Assembly (NCBI GenBank): GCA_032027045.1 | Contig: JAVSMU010000001.1 | Span: 872,646-936,645 of the forward strand | Direction of reading: 5' to 3' | Length of the DNA: 64,000 bases | Source: Truepera sp. | GTDB lineage: Bacteria; Deinococcota; Deinococci; Deinococcales; Trueperaceae | Part shown: in pieces, positions 59,734-64,000 of the stretch | Position numbering within the stretch: position 1 is the stretch's first letter | Layout of the letters: each line of letters starts with the position of its first letter | Translations under genes and position numbers: made by a program | Notes under the pieces: model-generated | Told to the model about the DNA's origin: nothing | The model's input: only the letters and a program-made list of their open reading frames with translations | Database searches by the model: none

Positions 59734-60878
59734 TGGGTATCAACCTTCATGGAGCGGACGTAGAGCAGCGCGAAGACGAAGATGATGATGAAGATGGTCA
59801 CCGACGCCGCGGACGACAAGCCCATGTCGCGCCGGCTGATGAGCATGTCCTGCGCGTAGCTCGCCATGGAGTAGCGCTGGTTGCCGAGCACGACCTGGAA
59901 GATGTCGAACACGCGCAGGGAGTCGAGAGTGCGGAAGATGAGCGCCACCGCGAGGGTAGGCGTGAGGAGGGGAAGCGTGATGCGGAAGAAGCGCTTTAGG
60001 GGCCCGGCGCCGTCGACCTTAGCCGCCTCGAAGAACTCCGCGGGGATGGTGGCGAGTCCGGCCAATAGCAAGAGTGCCATGAAGGGCGTGGTCTTCCAGA
60101 CGTCCATGATGATCATGCTGGGGAGTTGCAGGCGGGGGTTGCCGAAGAAGTCCGTGTGGCCGTCGCCTATGCCCAGGTAAGAAGCCAGGGCGTTGAACAG
60201 CCCCGCGCGGCTGGGTTGGAGCATCCACTCCCAGATCCGGGCCGAGACGACCGTGATGACCGCCCACGGCACGAGCATGGCCGCACGCATTGCGCCGCGG
60301 CCGCGGAAGTTGCTGGAGAGGGTCAGGGCTATCACCATCCCGAGCACGGTTTCGAGCGCCACGGCGACGATGGTGAAGACCAGCGTGTCCCACACTGCCC
60401 GGATGAACTCGGCCGAGAGGGCGCCCAACACGTATCGGTTGCCGAAGAGGTCGAACTGGAACACCTGCTTGAAGCGAACGGGGGAACGCGGGAGGATCTT
60501 GAGGGGCGACTCGTACTGGGTCTTGCCGTCGAGTATTACCGGGGCACCCGACTCGTCAAGCCTTGGGGGGAGCCGCTTGACGGTGAACGCGAACAGCGTG
60601 TGGTAGTTCTCCAAGCCCACGAAACTCGTGGGTTCGGAGCTGGCGAATTTGGCGTTCGTGAGGCTCGAGTAGACGACCTGTCCGAAGGGGTAGGCCGCTA
60701 TCAGGGCCAGGATGACGAACGTCGGCAGCAGCAAGATATAAGCGGTGCGGCGTTCCATGCGTACCAGGCGCGAACTGCCGCTCTTGGTGGTGCCGCGCCC
60801 CTGGCCCGGCGCCGCTCGTTTCCCGGGTGGCCCCCCATCGTTGGGAGAGGGCGCCGGCGACTCGTTGGCGTCGCTCAT
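59730..60878 (-). CDS. Sugar ABC transporter permease, MalF type
   Basis: The second permease, 382 residues, with a Pro/Gly-rich N-terminal tail, a first helix (AYILLLPTFVILALIAAYPF), a periplasmic insertion containing SPVRFKQVFQFDLFGNR, and the EAA loop AAKVDGAGPLKRFFRITLPL. I chose the ATG at 60878 because GGAGG lies 4 nt upstream; an ATG five codons earlier is too close to its own purine run. It overlaps the MalG-type gene and follows the binding-protein gene after a stable hairpin. Confidence 0.92.
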   Translation of the reverse strand: MSDANESPAPSPNDGGPPGKRAAPGQGRGTTKSGSSRLVRMERRTAYILLLPTFVILALIAAYPFGQVVYSSLTNAKFASSEPTSFVGLENYHTLFAFTVKRLPPRLDESGAPVILDGKTQYESPLKILPRSPVRFKQVFQFDLFGNRYVLGALSAEFIRAVWDTLVFTIVAVALETVLGMVIALTLSSNFRGRGAMRAAMLVPWAVITVVSARIWEWMLQPSRAGLFNALASYLGIGDGHTDFFGNPRLQLPSMIIMDVWKTTPFMALLLLAGLATIPAEFFEAAKVDGAGPLKRFFRITLPLLTPTLAVALIFRTLDSLRVFDIFQVVLGNQRYSMASYAQDMLISRRDMGLSSAASVTIFIIIFVFALLYVRSMKVDTQ

Positions 60879-60952
60879 CGGTCCTCCGTCCATTACTCCA
60901 CGTAAGCGAACGGCCCCGCCGGCGAAGGGCGAGGCCGATAGACGTACCCAGT

Positions 60953-60988
60953 GGCCGGGGCCAGCGCGGTTCGCGCGTGGCCCCGGCC
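60953..60988 (-). other. Intercistronic hairpin between malE-like and malF-like genes
   Basis: GGCCGGGGCCA (60953-60963) pairs with TGGCCCCGGCC (60978-60988), and inside GCGCG pairs with CGCGC around GTT, with one bulged G: 16 bp. No U-tract follows on the minus strand. Such hairpins after binding-protein genes protect that part of the mRNA and raise its level over the permeases. Confidence 0.6.
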
Positions 60989-61011
60989 GTCAGAGCTAGC
61001 GGGCCCCGGCC

Positions 61012-62286
61012 TTATGGTTGGCCGGTGGGGAAGCCCGTGATGTCCTCGATGTCGGCCTCGGCTTCCGCGACGGCGTCGGCTGCGGTGGTCTTCCCGGTCA
61101 GCACGCTATGCACGGCCGTGTAGAAGGCGCGCGACACGGCCGCGTAGTTGGGCGCCGTGACGGTCGAGGGGCGCGCGACCGCGTTCGTGAACACGTCGTA
61201 CAAGGAGCCGAAGAACGGCACGGCCTTGAGCACGTCAGGGTCCTTGTAGAGGGACATGATGGTTGGGTTGAGTGAGCCCTCTATCGCCCTGATCTTCTGT
61301 TCGGCCGGGGACGCGAGGAAGAGCGCCACATCCGCCGCGGCCGCGGGATCCTTGCTGTACTTGGAGACGGCGAGCTGCCAACCGCCGAGCGTGGCGGCGG
61401 GCTTGCCGTTGGGGCCGGCGGGGAGTGGGCTCACGTCGAACTTACCGGCGATGACGCTGTCCTTGGCGTTGCCCAAGCTGTAGGCGTAGGGCCAGTTGCG
61501 CATGAACGCCGCGTTGCCCGCCTGCCACATGTTGCGGGCTTCTTCCTCGCCGAAGCTGGTGACGCCGTTGGGGGAGATGGTGCCCACCCAGGAGGCCGCT
61601 TCGGTGATCGCGGCGATGGCGTTGGGGTTGTTGATGGTGATGACGCCCTCCGGGCTCACGATGGTGCCGCCGCCGTAAGAAGCGACCCATTCCTCGGCGT
61701 CACAGGTGAGGCCCTCGTAGGAGTTGCCCTGCCAGACGAAGCCCCAGAAGTCGGGATTACCGGCCTGGCGCTCACCGTCCTGGATCTTCTGCGCCATACT
61801 GGTGAGCTCGTCCCACGTCTTGGGCGGGCCATCGAAGCCGTACTTCTCGAGGAGGTCGGTGCGGTAGTAGAGGAGCCCGGCGTCAGTGAACCACGGGATC
61901 CCGACGAGGCGTCCGTCGACGGTGTTGTTCTGCACTATGGCGGGGAAGTGCTGATCGATCACGTCGCGGGCGCCGTAGTCGTACAGGTCGACGAAGTGCT
62001 CGGCGAGGTCGCCGGGCCAGATGACGTCGATCTGGAACACGTCCACGTCCGAGGACTTGGCTTCGAACATCTGCAGGTACAGGGCGAGGCGGTTGTCGGT
62101 AAGGTCCGGCGTCTCGAGCACTTTGACGGTGACGTCGGGATGGGCCTTCATGTAGCGGTCCGCCGCGGCCTTGGTGAGCTCGAGCTCCTGCCCGACGGCC
62201 CCCGCAGCCACTGTTATCACTGTCTGAGCGCTGGCTACTGCGCCCATGACCAACACGGCGAACAGGAGACTGAGAAGTTTCCTCAC
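61012..62286 (-). CDS. malE: Trehalose/maltose-type sugar-binding protein of an ABC importer
   Basis: The extracytoplasmic solute-binding protein, 424 residues. The signal peptide is [19 protein letters not shown] (3-21). The mature part ([59 protein letters not shown]) is very close to what I recall of the Thermus trehalose/maltose/sucrose-binding protein, so a disaccharide substrate is likely. I chose the second GTG, because AGAGAGG then lies 8 nt upstream and the signal peptide starts MRKLL; an upstream GTG overlaps that site. The malF and malG-type genes follow. Confidence 0.92.
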   Translation of the reverse strand: MRKLLSLLFAVLVMGAVASAQTVITVAAGAVGQELELTKAAADRYMKAHPDVTVKVLETPDLTDNRLALYLQMFEAKSSDVDVFQIDVIWPGDLAEHFVDLYDYGARDVIDQHFPAIVQNNTVDGRLVGIPWFTDAGLLYYRTDLLEKYGFDGPPKTWDELTSMAQKIQDGERQAGNPDFWGFVWQGNSYEGLTCDAEEWVASYGGGTIVSPEGVITINNPNAIAAITEAASWVGTISPNGVTSFGEEEARNMWQAGNAAFMRNWPYAYSLGNAKDSVIAGKFDVSPLPAGPNGKPAATLGGWQLAVSKYSKDPAAAADVALFLASPAEQKIRAIEGSLNPTIMSLYKDPDVLKAVPFFGSLYDVFTNAVARPSTVTAPNYAAVSRAFYTAVHSVLTGKTTAADAVAEAEADIEDITGFPTGQP

Positions 62287-62430
62287 GAATGTCACCTCTC
62301 TCTTCGGCGCTACCGCGAAGAAGCGGCGGCGCGCCGACCATACACGCGACTGCCACGGGGCGAGTGGGAGGGACGGGTCCCTACCTGAAGCTGATGTTCC
62401 GTACCACCGCACGAAGTCGCGTTGCCGGGC

Positions 62431-62439
62431 AGTATACCA
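62431..62439 (-). promoter_or_regulatory. Extended -10 promoter of the malEFG-like operon
   Basis: On the minus strand TGG precedes TATACT (62431-62436), an extended -10 with five of six consensus bases. The leader to the binding-protein start is about 140 nt. A near-palindrome GGAAGGCGCTTCC (62448-62460) lies just upstream, in the spacer to -35, where a repressor could act. Confidence 0.6.
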
Positions 62440-62560
62440 GCGGTGCCGGAAGCGCCTTCCTGCAGGCGTCACCACCAAGTTACACCCGCGTCACGCCCAC
62501 ACTTAATGAGACGTGAGGAGGCCGGCGCCTCATGGGGCCGACAGTCGTGGGCCCTCGGCC

Positions 62561-63622
62561 TCAGGCGTGCTTGGGGTCGCCGACGAGCTTGGTGACCTCT
62601 TGTTGGAGCTTGAGTTCGTGGAAAGGCTTGACGAGCCAGTCGGCCTTGGGCAGGGGCCTGAACAACGAGCCCCGCGGCTCCTTCTCAACCAGCACGAGTA
62701 CGGGAAGATGCCCCTGCTGAGCGCTCTTGCGCAGCGCCCGCACGAAGTCCCAGGCCGAGCCGTCATCGTCCAGCACCAGCGCGCGAGGATGGTGCTCGTT
62801 GATGCCCTCGAACACGCTGGCGAAGTCGGCAACACGGGCGGTGCGAAGGCCCGTCCGCTGGAGCGCCAGTTTGATGAGCCTGTCGAGTGCGCCGCTCGCG
62901 GTGACGACGAGCACGACGGGCTCGTCGGCCGGGTACGGCGACCGCTCGACCACGCCCAGGGTCTCGAGTTCCCCCAGCACGGCCAGGGCCCTGCGTTCCG
63001 GCATGTCGAGCTCGGCCGCGATGGTCCGCGCCGAGCGCCGGCCGTCCACCTGACCGAGGACCTCCCAGGCGCCGTCCGGCAGGTCGACGAGGGTCGGGTC
63101 GCCCAGGCGCGCGTAGACGGCGTCCGGTGGCGCGCCATGCTCCTTGAACGCCTCGAGACCTTGGACGACGCGCATGAGGAGCATTGCGGCGTCGAAGCCA
63201 TGACCCAAAGGTACCTGAGAGGCGTTCGCCGTCACCTCGCCGAACTCGAACGCGCCATCGGACCATGACAGCAACTCGGTGATCACGTCGAACGCCTGTG
63301 CCTCCACGGCCCGCGCCAGGTCCGCTTCGGCGAGGATGCCCTTCTCCACGGCAACGCGCCCCAGGAGGGTCCCCGGGTTCTCGCGCTGCTGATCCATGAG
63401 GATCTCCTGTACTTCGCGGGCGGTGAGGAGGTCGAGGCGCACGAGCATCTCGCCGAGGTGGGCACCCGAAGTCATGTGCGCGTACGCCACGCGGCCCTGG
63501 TCGAAGTAGATGCGCGCGCGGGCGCCCCCGCGTTCGACCGTCAAGAGGCCCGTCTTCTGGCTCATGGCCACCAGCTGGAACACGTCACCCAGCGGAACGC
63601 TCTTCAGGCTGCCGCTGATCAT
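62561..63622 (-). CDS. DUF4388-domain protein with receiver-like C-terminus
   Basis: A 353-residue protein with no membrane segment. The N-terminal DUF4388 (PATAN-like) domain opens ISGSLKSVPLGDVFQLVAMSQKTGLLTVERG (about 2-32); a middle part (LLGRVAVEKGILAEADLARAVEAQ) resembles the GSPII_E N-terminal-like helices; the C-terminus (ALVLDDDGSAWDFVRALRKS, VLVLVEKEP, WLVKPFHELKLQQEV) looks like a receiver domain with Asp pair and KP motif. Such proteins occur in signalling and gliding systems; function unknown. The ATG at 63622 is preferred to a GTG five codons earlier. Confidence 0.75.
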   Translation of the reverse strand: MISGSLKSVPLGDVFQLVAMSQKTGLLTVERGGARARIYFDQGRVAYAHMTSGAHLGEMLVRLDLLTAREVQEILMDQQRENPGTLLGRVAVEKGILAEADLARAVEAQAFDVITELLSWSDGAFEFGEVTANASQVPLGHGFDAAMLLMRVVQGLEAFKEHGAPPDAVYARLGDPTLVDLPDGAWEVLGQVDGRRSARTIAAELDMPERRALAVLGELETLGVVERSPYPADEPVVLVVTASGALDRLIKLALQRTGLRTARVADFASVFEGINEHHPRALVLDDDGSAWDFVRALRKSAQQGHLPVLVLVEKEPRGSLFRPLPKADWLVKPFHELKLQQEVTKLVGDPKHA

Positions 63623-63663
63623 CCGGCGTTCACCCACCTGTCCATCCGGCGCTCACCCCCGCG

Positions 63664-64000
63664 TCAAGCTTGCCGCTCGGGGGCGGCGCCTTCACCGAAC
63701 AGGGGCGCCTCGCCGAGGGTTCCGACCGGCACGGGAAGGCCGAGGTGGCGGTAGGTGGCCGGCGTGGCCATGCGACCGCGCTGGGTGCGCATGAGCAGGC
63801 CCCGCTGGATGAGGAACGGTTCGTACACTTCCTCCAGCGTGGCCCGGTCCTCCGAGACGGCGGTAGCGAGCGTGTCGAGCCCGACCGGGCCGCCGGCGAA
63901 GCGTTCCACCAGTGCGCCGAGGATGGCGCGGTCGCGGCGGTCCAGGCCCGCGTCGTCGATGTCGAGGGCGTCCAGCGCATGCTTGGCGCGGGCCAGGTCG
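63664..64000 (-). CDS. ruvB: Holliday junction branch migration helicase RuvB (C-terminal part)
   Basis: The last ~112 codons of ruvB; the gene continues past the window edge. The visible part is the winged-helix domain: [41 protein letters not shown] and [20 protein letters not shown], which holds the family's conserved RGR. RuvB drives branch migration with RuvA. It lies 41 nt before the DUF4388 gene on the same strand. Confidence 0.92.
   Translation of the reverse strand, partial: DLARAKHALDALDIDDAGLDRRDRAILGALVERFAGGPVGLDTLATAVSEDRATLEEVYEPFLIQRGLLMRTQRGRMATPATYRHLGLPVPVGTLGEAPLFGEGAAPERQA

Overview
The window is GC-rich chromosomal DNA from a member of the Deinococcota, probably the Truepera/Trueperaceae side. 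The evidence is Thermus-like EF-Tu, RpoB and RpoC, an SdrP-type CRP/FNR regulator, CarD-type RNA polymerase partners, a BamA outer-membrane assembly factor, and many start codons sitting 5-8 nt behind a TANNNT hexamer with no Shine-Dalgarno sequence, as in the leaderless promoters of Deinococcus. The assignment is inference from protein resemblance; no 16S rRNA gene is present. Nearly everything is housekeeping. I see no insertion sequence, prophage, CRISPR array or rRNA.

Layout. Positions 1-4.3 kb (minus strand) hold a partial glutaryl-CoA-type dehydrogenase, a small winged-helix-like protein, a four-cluster ferredoxin, a chorismate mutase/DAHP synthase fusion, and tatC and tatA. From 4.4 to 18.5 kb (plus strand) lies the information-processing block: a strong promoter, tRNA-Thr(TGT), tRNA-Tyr(GTA), tRNA-Gly(CCC), tRNA-Thr(GGT), tuf, rpmG, secE, nusG, rplK, rplA, an L10 leader RNA, rplJ, rplL, a structured attenuator-like gap, rpoB and rpoC. 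From 18.5 to 28.6 kb come a RuvX-like protein, a first CarD, an EamA transporter, a GH1 beta-glucosidase, DUF423, an ABC ATPase, a DUF2207 protein, an FtsX-like permease, a RodZ-like protein and psuG.

From 28.7 to 38.2 kb are a FUN14-like protein, groES-groEL with a promoter and operator-like dyad, a phosphodiesterase-superfamily enzyme, gpmI, a DciA-like protein with recF, sufS-sufU and a DivIVA-type protein. From 38.7 to 50.5 kb are a purine nucleoside phosphorylase, bamA, an SdrP-like regulator, ychF, hom-thrC, a metallo-beta-lactamase-fold protein, an S41 peptidase, a PfkB kinase and rsmA. From 50.5 kb to the end are a second CarD, a secreted/membrane protein with an apparent frameshift, uvrB, an ABC exporter, acetoacetyl-CoA synthetase, a MalE-MalF-MalG-type sugar importer, a DUF4388 protein and the 3' end of ruvB.

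The most unusual signal is tuf. Its third codon positions are almost only G or T (no A, ten C in 405 codons), and leucine is nearly always TTG, while every neighbour, including other highly expressed genes, uses C/G. The change starts at the start codon and ends about eight codons before the stop. Other points worth checking are the run of TANNNT leaderless start sites, the folded rplL-rpoB gap, the groESL dyad, 14-bp tandem repeats before the beta-glucosidase gene, two CarD paralogues, a zinc-ribbon-like tail on the DciA-like protein, and a signal peptide separated from its start codon by a frameshift.
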